From assembly GCA_937997485.1 (NCBI GenBank), contig CALKTH010000009.1, positions 1 to 64,000 on the forward strand: 64,000 nucleotides of DNA. Reading direction: 5' to 3'. A program made the translations under genes and the position numbers. Each line of letters begins with the position of its first letter. Position 1 is the first letter of the stretch. This document shows positions 34,603-43,909 of the stretch, piece by piece. A model generated the notes under the pieces. The model was not told the DNA's origin and made no database searches. It saw only the letters and a program-made list of their open reading frames with translations. Origin of the DNA: an uncultured Acidimicrobiales bacterium. Lineage in GTDB: Bacteria > Actinomycetota > Acidimicrobiia > Acidimicrobiales > SZUA-35.

Positions 34603-35970
34603 TCAGCTACCGAGGATGTCGTTGACAGCAGCGGCGGCGTCCGGAAGGACGTCTGCAGCCTGCACCTCGCCACGGAGGATCTGCTCCATGACCGGGCCAA
34701 CAGCATCTTCGATGCGGGAAGCAGCGTCGGTGATCGGGAAGAGGAACGTGGTGCCCTCATCAACGTGCACCGTGAAAGCGCTCACGTCCACGCCGTTTGC
34801 GGCGTGGGCTTCCTGAGCGATTGCAGCAGCAGACGGGATCGCCGGGAAGACGACGGCGCCAGCGCCGACAACGTCCTGACACTCAGCTGATGCCATGTAC
34901 TTGACCCACTGCCATGCAGCCTCGGGGTTTTCGGCCGAGGTCGTGATGGAGTCAGCGAGACCGTTGAACATCGAACGACGCTCGCCGATCGGACCGACGG
35001 GCAGCGGGGCGAAGAGGGTGGGAACTTCACCGTCAACGAAGCCGGAGATGGTCCAGGAACCGTTGGTCATCGTGGCCGCGTTGCCGTTGCCGTAGATGGT
35101 GCCGCCGCCGAGGGACTGCACGTCCTCGATGGGGGTCACGTAGCCAGCCTGGATCCAGTCAGCGAAGAACTGCACGGTTTCGGCGAGAGCCGGATCGTCG
35201 AAGTTGGCCGAGTCGGCCCACACTTCGTCGACGGCGCTGTAGCCGGCGGATGCAGCGAAGGCGCTGAAGGTGGTCTGGCCGAAGGCACCGAAGTTGCCCT
35301 CGAGACCGAAGCCGAACACGGCAACGTTGGAGCCATCGAAGCCGTCCTCGTTGCCGCGCACGCCGTTGGCATCGATGGTCAGGCGCTGGATGAGCTCGCC
35401 CCACGTGCCACCGTCTTGCGGGTTCCACTCAGCGTTGGCGAAGTCCTCAGCGGTGATTCCAGCGTCGGCCAGCATGCCCTCGTTCAGCACCATGGCGACG
35501 GTGTCGAAGTCCTTGGGGAGACCGAAGCGCTCGCCGTCAGGCGAGGTCCACAGCTCTGCAAGGCCAGGGAAGTACTGGTTGACGTCGACGCCATCACGCT
35601 CAACGAAGTCGTTGAGGGAGACGAGCACGCCGGACTCCACGAACTCGGGGTAGCGAGCCAGGTGGTCGGTGAACACGTCGGGAGCGGAGTCCGAGGCGAA
35701 GGACGCGGTGAGGCCGGTCCAGTAGTCACCCCAGCCGAACTGCTCGATGTTGACGGTGACGTTGGGCTGCACGTTGGCCGTGAAATCGGCCGCGCACTGC
35801 TCATAGAACGGCTGCTGGTTGCCGTCCCACAGCCAGTAGTCGATGGTGACGGGCTCGTCGAGCGACCCCGCAGCGTCGTCGCCGCCGTCGTCGCCACCGC
35901 AAGCCGCCGCGCCCAGCGCAAAGGCCAGCAAGACGGCGAAGAGGCGATGCTTCTTCATTTCTCGCAGCAT
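34603..35970 (-). CDS. ABC sugar-binding lipoprotein, galactoside operon
   Basis: 455 aa, ATG 35970 with GGAGG ten bases upstream (an internal ATG four codons later is also possible). Lipobox GAAAC near residue 24, then a Gly/Asp-rich linker and a two-lobed family 1 binding domain (VTIDYWLWDGNQQPFYEQ near 44). The operon also encodes two permeases and a GH36 alpha-galactosidase, so alpha-galactosides are the probable ligands. Unlike the first binding protein (24158) it has no twin-Arg signal. Confidence 0.92.
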   Translation of the reverse strand: MLREMKKHRLFAVLLAFALGAAACGGDDGGDDAAGSLDEPVTIDYWLWDGNQQPFYEQCAADFTANVQPNVTVNIEQFGWGDYWTGLTASFASDSAPDVFTDHLARYPEFVESGVLVSLNDFVERDGVDVNQYFPGLAELWTSPDGERFGLPKDFDTVAMVLNEGMLADAGITAEDFANAEWNPQDGGTWGELIQRLTIDANGVRGNEDGFDGSNVAVFGFGLEGNFGAFGQTTFSAFAASAGYSAVDEVWADSANFDDPALAETVQFFADWIQAGYVTPIEDVQSLGGGTIYGNGNAATMTNGSWTISGFVDGEVPTLFAPLPVGPIGERRSMFNGLADSITTSAENPEAAWQWVKYMASAECQDVVGAGAVVFPAIPSAAAIAQEAHAANGVDVSAFTVHVDEGTTFLFPITDAASRIEDAVGPVMEQILRGEVQAADVLPDAAAAVNDILGS

Positions 35971-36110
35971 GTTGGAATGTCCTCCAAGGTGATTCGAGCG
36001 GTGTTTCCGCTCGAGGTAGACCGTCGCCCGAGTACTGCGTCGGGGGCCGGGTTCTCACCGCAGACCCTGAGGGACGCGATGAAGATTTCGTCAGTGTGTA
36101 CAGCGGTGGG
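35971..36110. other. 140-base gap within the galactoside operon
   Basis: This gap separates the MalG gene from the binding-protein gene on the same strand. It has the Shine-Dalgarno sequence of the latter and a weak CCCGA/TCGGG hairpin (36027-36044). Its size suggests an internal promoter for the binding protein, but no clear -10/-35 pair was recognised. Confidence 0.35.
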
Positions 36111-37043
36111 CTACTTGATGCCAGAGAACTGGATCGAATCCACCAAACGCTTCCCGAACACCATAAACAGCAGGAGCATGGGAAGTGCGGCAAGGATTGT
36201 GCCAGCCATCAGGCCGGACCAGTCGGGTTGGGTGCCAGGAACTTGTGTGGTGAAGGCGCCGAGGGCCACCGTGAGCGGCTGGACGTTCTCGTTCGTCGGG
36301 GCCACAACGAGTGGCCAGAGGAACTCGTTCCACGACGTGACGTAGGTGAGCACCGCCAAGGTGACCATCTGCGGAGCAGCGATCGGCAAGATCACTTTCG
36401 AGAACACCGTGAAGTGGCTAGCGCCATCGATGATCGCCGCTTCTTCCAGGGATCGGTTGATTCCCAGGAAGAACTGGCGCAAGAAGAACACGGCGAACGG
36501 CGTCATCAGAAAGAACGGCGCCACGATGCCCTGGAACGAACCGAGCCAGCCCAATTGCCGCATCAACACGAGGTTCGGAATCATCGTGAAGATCGGGGGC
36601 ACCATCAGGCCGGTGAGGTAGAGGAAGAAGATCTTGTCTCGACCGGGGAAACGGAGACGGCTGAATGCGTAGGCCGCCATGGCGCTGAAGAAGACCTGTC
36701 CGGCGGTGATCAGCGTGGCGATGATGACGCTGTTGCGCAGCGCCAGCAGGTAGTCGAACGACGCCGAGTTCACTCGACCGGTTGCCAATTCCACATCGGC
36801 GTCTGAGGCGAAGCCAAGGACACGCTTGAAGTTCAGCCACGTGATGTCGGAGGGAATGATCGATTGATCGCCCTGCAACAACGTGCGGTTGAAGCTCAGG
36901 CCGGTGCGGAAGCTCCAGTAGAACGGGAAGAGGCTGATGAAGACGATGAGGGCCAGAACGAACCACGCCGCTCCTCGCCCCATCCGTGCTCCGACACCAC
37001 CGGATCCTCCGGTGCCTGCCATGTTTGCGCTGGTACTGCTCAT
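36111..37043 (-). CDS. ABC sugar importer permease, MalG type
   Basis: 310 aa, six membrane helices after a Gly/Ser-rich N-terminus. The EAA loop reads LEEAAIIDGASHFTVFSKVIL near residue 205. Its start overlaps the stop of the MalF-type gene by four bases (ATGA). It is the second gene of the alpha-galactoside import operon. Confidence 0.93.
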   Translation of the reverse strand: MSSTSANMAGTGGSGGVGARMGRGAAWFVLALIVFISLFPFYWSFRTGLSFNRTLLQGDQSIIPSDITWLNFKRVLGFASDADVELATGRVNSASFDYLLALRNSVIIATLITAGQVFFSAMAAYAFSRLRFPGRDKIFFLYLTGLMVPPIFTMIPNLVLMRQLGWLGSFQGIVAPFFLMTPFAVFFLRQFFLGINRSLEEAAIIDGASHFTVFSKVILPIAAPQMVTLAVLTYVTSWNEFLWPLVVAPTNENVQPLTVALGAFTTQVPGTQPDWSGLMAGTILAALPMLLLFMVFGKRLVDSIQFSGIK

Positions 37044-37975
37044 GCGAGATCACTCTCCCCTGCCCGCAGGATCTTCAGTTGGAAGCCAGTGACGATGACG
37101 AGGATGAACACCAGCACCACAGACAACGCTGCGGCGTAGCCGAGATCGTTGAAGCTGAAGGCGTTCTGGAAGATGTAGAGGTAGATGACTCGAGACTGAT
37201 TCACGGGGCCGCCGGGCTGGCCGCCGAAGCCGCCGGTGGCGACCTGCACCGTGTCGAACACCTGGAACGAACCGATCATCGTGATGACGAGGACAAGGGC
37301 GAGCACGGGGCGCATCAACGGCAGCGTGATCTTGCGGAACATCTGGAATTCGGTCGCCCCATCCATTGCGGAGGCCTCGTACACCGTTCCTGGGATGGTC
37401 TGCAGACCGGCGAACATGAGGAGTGCGGTGTACCCCATGTACTTCCAGGTGTTGATCACGGCGATCGTCGGGATCACGTTTGTGGTTGAGGTGAAGAATT
37501 GAAGATCGTCACCGAAGCCAACGCCCTCGAGGAAGGAGGTCACCACACCGACGGAGCCGTCGAGCATCCACAGCCAGAGCAAGGCCACCACGACATTGGG
37601 CATGAGCCAGGGCAGCAGGAGCAGGCCCCGAATGACACTGGAGCGGGTGAGCCGATCCATCATCACGGCGATGAGGATGGCGACGACCGTTTGCGTGCCG
37701 ATGTTGATGAGCACGTACTTGAGCGTGATCCACATCGAGGACCAGAACGCATCATCACTGATGAGCTTGGAGTAGTTCTCTCCGCCGATGTAGTCGCCGT
37801 CGTTTCCGATCAGGTTCCAGTCGGTGAAGCTGAGGTAGATGCCTCGAAGCGTCGGGAAGAGAAAGAAAAGGAAGAACCCGACAAAGCTGGGAAGAAGGAA
37901 CCAGAACGCCACCGGCCACCCGCCGGTGAGGTTTCGGATCTGCTTTCCCGACGAGGGCGTTGCCGCTGCAGTCAC
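37040..37975 (-). CDS. ABC sugar importer permease, MalF type
   Basis: 311 aa from the GTG at 37975, with GAAGGGAG seven bases upstream. A longer frame to 38275 crosses the regulatory region and has no supporting signal. Six membrane helices and the EAA loop VYEASAMDGATEFQMFRKITL near 210. It is the first gene of the operon MalF, MalG, binding protein, FG-GAP lipoprotein, GH36. No ATPase gene is present, so a shared MsmK/UgpC-type ATPase elsewhere in the genome is needed. Confidence 0.92.
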   Translation of the reverse strand: MTAAATPSSGKQIRNLTGGWPVAFWFLLPSFVGFFLFFLFPTLRGIYLSFTDWNLIGNDGDYIGGENYSKLISDDAFWSSMWITLKYVLINIGTQTVVAILIAVMMDRLTRSSVIRGLLLLPWLMPNVVVALLWLWMLDGSVGVVTSFLEGVGFGDDLQFFTSTTNVIPTIAVINTWKYMGYTALLMFAGLQTIPGTVYEASAMDGATEFQMFRKITLPLMRPVLALVLVITMIGSFQVFDTVQVATGGFGGQPGGPVNQSRVIYLYIFQNAFSFNDLGYAAALSVVLVFILVIVTGFQLKILRAGESDLA

Positions 37976-38177
37976 GAGCGGCTCCCTTCGCCGGGACAGC
38001 GGCGCGTTCGCCCCCGTCTGGTGGATCGTTGTGCCTTCTCGTTCACATTTCCCCCTTCGACGCGGGAGACATGCAATCGCGAGCACGTCGCGATGAACGA
38101 ATCTCCCCGGTTCGTAGCTGCTGTTCACCGTTTTGCGAGCCTGGCGGCGCGCTCGTCTCGCTGTACAGCAGACGAAA

Positions 38178-38205
38178 ACTGTCACGAAGCGATCACCGAT
38201 GTCAA
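38178..38205 (-). promoter_or_regulatory. Candidate promoter of the galactoside importer operon
   Basis: On the minus strand the perfect -35 hexamer TTGACA (38205-38200) is followed after 16 bases by GACAGT (38183-38178). About 200 bases of leader would precede the GTG at 37975. The -10 is weak. Confidence 0.45.
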
Positions 38206-38221
38206 GTCTTTCCACACGAAC

Positions 38222-38262
38222 TCGCACACAAACAACAACAGAGTGTGTGAGTTTTTGTGCGA
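38222..38262. promoter_or_regulatory. 12-bp inverted repeat, candidate operator
   Basis: TCGCACACAAAC (38222-38233) and GTTTTTGTGCGA (38251-38262) match at 11 of 12 positions when folded, around a 17-base spacer that itself contains a TGTGTGAGTT stretch repeating the theme. It lies upstream of the TTGACA promoter on one side and ahead of the FtsX operon start on the other, so one regulator could control both operons. Confidence 0.55.
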
Positions 38263-38304
38263 AGAGAGGCACCATCCTCGGAAGTGCGGCATCCTGTGGC
38301 GGCG

Positions 38305-39327
38305 ATGTCTGCCCCCGTCCGCCGGATCCTCATCGCCGTGTCCCTCGTGGTTGCGGCTGCGTCGTGCGGTCTCGCCGTCGAGGAGCCGCGCCAGGCCGCT
38401 CGGACCGTTGCGGGTCTGGAGGCGTCGTCGACGAACGACCGATTGTCGACCAATCCCGTTGTCGTCGTTGCCGCCCGTGGGGATCTCGATGATGTCGCGA
38501 CCTTCACCTCCCGATACGTGCAAAAAGCCGAGGACGTCACCGCGAGCAGGCCAGGTGTCGTGAGCGAGATGTTGGTCCAACGGGGCGCCAGCCTTGACGT
38601 CGGTGACGCTGTCGCTGTGATACGGCTCGCTCCCCCAGCCGAGCTGCTCCTGCGAGAACTGGAGGCGGCGAACCAATCCGTCCTCCTGGCCGAGCTCACC
38701 GACGGCGACGTCGCCTCCCTCGACGCGGCCCGCACTCGCGCCGAATCCGCACTCACAGCAGCGTCCTCCGCGGGGCTCATCGGGCCTGGCGGCCCAGTGC
38801 CCGTTCAGTGGAACGTACTCAGTCCCAACCAGGGCACACTCGGACGGCTCGAAATCGGCGTAGGCAGCCAGATCGAACCCGGCGACCGGCTCTTCAGTGT
38901 CGTCACGTCCACCGTGGCTCAGGGTGTCGGCACCCTCCCTTCCGAGCTAGTCGATCGGGTTCGCGACGAAACGACTGTCGACGTTGTGCAGAACAACGCC
39001 ACCGGCGAGGCCGTCACCGGCCTGCTCCGACTCGAGCCGGCAGAGGAGGGCGAAGCGCCAGGCCGTTTCACGATCGACTTCAACACTCCGCCGGATTTTG
39101 ACAACGGCGCCAGGCTTCTCGTCTCTGCGGTCACCGCGACCATCAAAAACGCCGTCACCCTTCCACTGGACGTCGTGCGCAGCACCGCCGACGTTCCCTT
39201 CGTCGTTGTGGCGGACGAAGCAACCGGAAACCAAGAACGCATCGAGGTCGTTCTCGGGGCCTCCACCTCGGATCGCGTCGAGATCGTGAGCCCGGATCTC
39301 GAAGGACGCACGGTGATTGGTCCGTGA
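38305..39327 (+). CDS. HlyD/MacA-like periplasmic adaptor lipoprotein
   Basis: 340 aa from ATG 38305. A lipoprotein signal with AASC near residue 21 anchors it. A barrel-sandwich (biotinyl-lipoyl-like) half at about 85-110 (ASRPGVVSEMLVQRGASLDVGD) is matched by a second half near 185-205 (QGTLGRLEIGVGSQIEPGD), with a short helical hairpin between. This is the MacA/HlyD plan with a reduced hairpin, fitting a single-membrane organism. The GTGA overlap with the FtsX gene and the two ATPases downstream suggest one MacAB-like complex. Confidence 0.8.
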   Translation: MSAPVRRILIAVSLVVAAASCGLAVEEPRQAARTVAGLEASSTNDRLSTNPVVVVAARGDLDDVATFTSRYVQKAEDVTASRPGVVSEMLVQRGASLDVGDAVAVIRLAPPAELLLRELEAANQSVLLAELTDGDVASLDAARTRAESALTAASSAGLIGPGGPVPVQWNVLSPNQGTLGRLEIGVGSQIEPGDRLFSVVTSTVAQGVGTLPSELVDRVRDETTVDVVQNNATGEAVTGLLRLEPAEEGEAPGRFTIDFNTPPDFDNGARLLVSAVTATIKNAVTLPLDVVRSTADVPFVVVADEATGNQERIEVVLGASTSDRVEIVSPDLEGRTVIGP

Positions 39328-42196
39328 CCCCGCCACGCAGTGCTCCGCTGCCGCCGATGCTTGTGCAGGCTCTTCGCCGCTTGCGGTCTCGCCCCGTCGC
39401 CTCACTCACGCTCGTGCTAGCGCTGGCATTCGCGACGTCGATCCCCGCAAGCCTGCCGATCTATGCCCAAGCCGCGACCGCACGCCTGCTCGACGAGGCA
39501 GTCACTGCGGCCACGGCGGAACAGCCGACCGCAAGCAGTTTCGTCGAAGATGAGGACCGCCCTCCGTTCGCGTACCTGTTCAACTACAGCGAGGCAGCCG
39601 ACGGGCCACGTGGCTGGCAGGCCATCAATGCCGTCGACGACTACCTACGCACAACGGGGCTTCTCGATCTCGGACTCGACATTCGCCACCAGAGCCGCAT
39701 GGTGGACACGGTCCGCTTCGTTACCGAACTCCCGGATGGGTCTCGCTTTGGCCTCCGCTCGCTGACCGAGCTGTCCGACCTCGATGAGCGTGCCCGTGTG
39801 GTGGCCGGACGACGGCCTGTCAGGCCAAGCGATCCACAACAGATCGAGGTCATGGTGCACCGCTCGACGTTGCAGAGCGAGGACATCGATCTCGGCGTCG
39901 AGCTTGCCCTTCTCGACTCGAGCGCCTCGGCCGACAATCGCCTCCGAACCATTCGGGCCGTCGTCGTCGGCGCATGGCAAGCCAGCGACGAGTCCCGAGG
40001 GGTCGGCACAGACCGAGACCGGTGGGTCGTTCGACCGGACCTGCTCGAAGATCGGCTGTTCGTGGCGTCGGGCACGATCACTGACTCGCTCAGCCCCGAA
40101 CGCCCGAATGTGATTCGCTCCGTCCGTTGGTTCGCTCTGGCCGACGGCACCGGCGTCACCACAGACAACGTTGACGACATCGTCGGCCGCGCCAACGAAG
40201 TGAGTCGCCAAGCGGATGCGCTGCTCCCTGGCACCGTTCGATCCTTGGATCCGATCACGGATCTCCGCGCCTTTCGCAGTCGCGTCGCCGATCTGACCGG
40301 CCGCCTCACAGGCTTCAGCCTTCCTCTTGTCAGCCTCGCGCTCGCCTTCGTGTTCCTGGCCGTCTCCGTCGTCAACGCCACGCGTCGGAACGAGCTTGCG
40401 GTACTGCACAGCCGAGGTGCCAGCCGCCGCCACCTCCTGGCCGGCATCGGTGTTGAGGGTGTGCTCATTGCGGTTGCCGGACTCCTCCTGGGTCTGGTGC
40501 TGGCTCGATTCATCGCCTCGCTGCTGTCCCGGACACGCTCCTTCCTCGCCTTCGATGGTCCGGGGCTGGACGTCTCTATCTCTCGGCAGGCCGTTGCCGT
40601 CGCCGCCGCGATCGCGGTCGGAGCAGTGCTTGCCCAGGTGATTCCCAGCTGGCGAGCCGCTGGCACGAATGTCGTTGCACTGGCGTCAACACGGGGGCGT
40701 CAGCGGCCGTGGTTCCAGCGAACCGGTGTCGACATCATCGTGGTCGGGGCCATTGGGCTGCTGGCATGGACACTGACTCGCAGGTCAGATTCGTCGGTCG
40801 AGACGACCGACCCGCTGGCCGACCCCGTCATCGTGTTGCTCCCCGCGTTGCTCTCACTGGCCGCTGGGTTGGTCACGCTCCGACTCCTCCCGCTGGTCGC
40901 CCGATCGCTGGCCAGTGCGCTTCAGCGGACCGACGCCGTTGCACCGCTCGTCGCCTTCCGCCGCTTGGCCCGGACTCCGGGCGGCGCCGCCGTTCCGGTC
41001 CTGCTGTTGGTTCTCACAGTGTCGCTGGGAACCTTCACGGCTTCGATGGCCAGAACGCTCGACCTGCAACTGTTCGATGAGGCGCACCACACTGTCGGCG
41101 CCGACGAATCCATCACCGAAATCGGAGCGCAGATTCGTCCTGTCGCTGTCGGTTTCGCGGAGGCGACGACGTCCTCCCAAGCAACCGACGCCGGAGCAGC
41201 GCTCTCGAGCCGCACCTGGGAGCGAGCGTGGGGCGTCGACGCAGCCTCCCGTGTGGGCCGCTGGTCGGGCACGGTCGCTGGTCCGCAGAATCGACAGGGG
41301 GCCGTCGATGTCATCGGCATCGAGCCAGCCCACTTCGCTGACGTTGCGTTTTGGCGCGAAGACTTCGCTCAGACTCCGTTGCCCTTGTTGATGCAGCGAA
41401 TGGGAGAAACCCCCACCGCTGCGCTGTTGTCCACCTCCGCCCAAGCCATCCTTGGCGTTGACGTTGGAGACATCTTCGAGGCCGACGTGCTGATCCGCAA
41501 CGAATCCGTCTCCAGCCGACTCGTGGTGGCAGGAACGGTCGAGCAGTTCCCAACCTGGCGTCCGGCCACCGATGATCCGCTCGTCATTGTCGACATCGAT
41601 CACCTCTTCCGACTTCGAGGGGAGTCCTCTGGTTTCCGCACCTGGCTCCGTCTCGACCCGGAGCGAGACGACTCCGTGCAGCGAGAGGCAGACATCCTCA
41701 ACCTCGGCGCCCAGATCCTCGGCTCCGAGCGGCCAACGGTCCAGATCCAACGCACGATCGAGAACCCCAATCGTCAAGGCGTCTTCGGTCTGCTCAGTGT
41801 TGGCTTCGTCGGATCGACCGTGCTGTCCATCACTGGCTTCTTCCTCTACGCCGTGGCGACCTTCCGCAGTCGCCTCGCAGAGATGGGCGTACTCCGAGCG
41901 CTCGGCCTGCGATTCCGATCCATGGTGACACTCGTTGTCCTGGACGTCGGACTCCTCATTCTTGCCAGCGCCGCCGTCGGGCTCGGCACCGGCATCGCCG
42001 TGAGTCGATGGTTCATCCCGCTCCTTCTTGACGTCGACGCGGCCCGTGCTCCGATCTTCCTGGCCGAAGTAGACATGCTGGCCGCGGGGTACATCGCGCT
42101 TTCGCTCCTCGCGCTCTTCGCCGTTGTGTGCGTTGCCCTGATCGCGTTGCTGCGACGCCTGGAAGTCTTCGAGGCCATCAAGTTGGGGGAATCGGT

Positions 42197-42200
<4 letters not shown>
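39324..42200 (+). CDS. Large FtsX-family ABC permease
   Basis: 958 aa, GTG start overlapping the adaptor stop. An N-terminal membrane helix (about 20-42) is followed by a large extracellular domain, then a three-helix FtsX block (about 325-420, with the TRRNELAVLHSRGASRRHLL turn). Further helices follow, a second extracellular domain lies at about 570-800, and a last FtsX block (about 820-955, with FRSRLAEMGVLRALGLRFRSM) closes the protein. The double FtsX layout is that of LolCDE/MacB-like mechanotransmission proteins and actinobacterial lipoprotein or peptide exporters. It pairs with the two ATPases that follow. Confidence 0.88.
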
Positions 42201-43152
<952 letters not shown>

Positions 43153-43156
<4 letters not shown>

Positions 43157-43860
43157 CCGCTGGACCAACGGGATTGGCCCGCCCCGTCATCGAAGTGCGC
43201 GATGTGGGTCGCACGTACGCCGCGCCCGCCGGCGCCGTGCACGCCTTGCGCTCGATCAACTTCACGGTGATGCCGGGCGAGATGGTTGCTTTGCGTGGGC
43301 GAAGCGGCAGCGGCAAGACCACCCTCCTCAACATCATCGGAGCGCTGGACCATCCGACCTCCGGTACCGCAACCGTGCTCGGCCAACCGCTCGGAGATCT
43401 GAGTGCGGACGCTGCCATCCGCTGGCGAGCAGAACAAATCGGCTTCGTCTTTCAGCAGCACGGCCTCCTCTCCACGATGACCGCTCTGGAGAACGTCGAG
43501 TTGGCCCTTCGCCTTGCTGGTGCCCCAGCCTCGGGGCGGTCGAAGGCAGCGTCGAGTCAGCTGGCCAGAGTTGGCCTGGCCGAGTGGGCACAGCATCTTC
43601 CCGAACAACTCAGCGGCGGCCAGCAACAACGCGTGGCCATCGCCCGTGCGACGGCGTGGTCGCCCCGACTCCTCATCGCCGATGAGCCCACGGGAGAGCT
43701 TGACACGGCGACCGGACTCGACATCCTCACGCTGCTTCGAGATCACGCGCGCCACGCCGGAGCAGCGGTACTCATCGCCACCCACGACCCCGCAGCGGAC
43801 CACATCGTCGACAGGGTTGTGGTGCTCACCGATGGAGTGCTGGAAGACGATGAGACATGA
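43153..43860 (+). CDS. ABC ATPase of MacB/LolD type
   Basis: 235 aa, ATGA overlap with the preceding ATPase. Walker [10 protein letters not shown] near 51-59, Q-loop in FVFQQHGLL near 100, signature LSGGQQQR near 151, Walker [14 protein letters not shown] near 172-184, and an ATHD switch His. It has the standard LolD/MacB length. With the 319-aa ATPase it likely drives the FtsX permease. Confidence 0.93.
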
Positions 43861-43909
43861 GGACACGAGCCCAACCACGACCCGCTCGGATCCGTCGGGC
43901 AGAGCACCA

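Larger units (their letters stand above)
37976..38304. other. 330-base divergent control region
   Basis: The region separates the galactoside importer operon (-) from the FtsX/GH97 operon (+). It holds a TTGACA-based promoter for the importer side, a 12-bp inverted repeat (38222-38262) and the perfect palindrome GCTGTACAGC (38160-38169). No gene is supported here; the open frames across it lack ribosome-binding sites. Confidence 0.7.

Noticed and set aside
37976-38275. 100-residue N-terminal extension of the MalF-type permease
   Set aside because: It would cover the promoter and inverted repeat and lacks a ribosome-binding site, whereas GTG 37975 has one.
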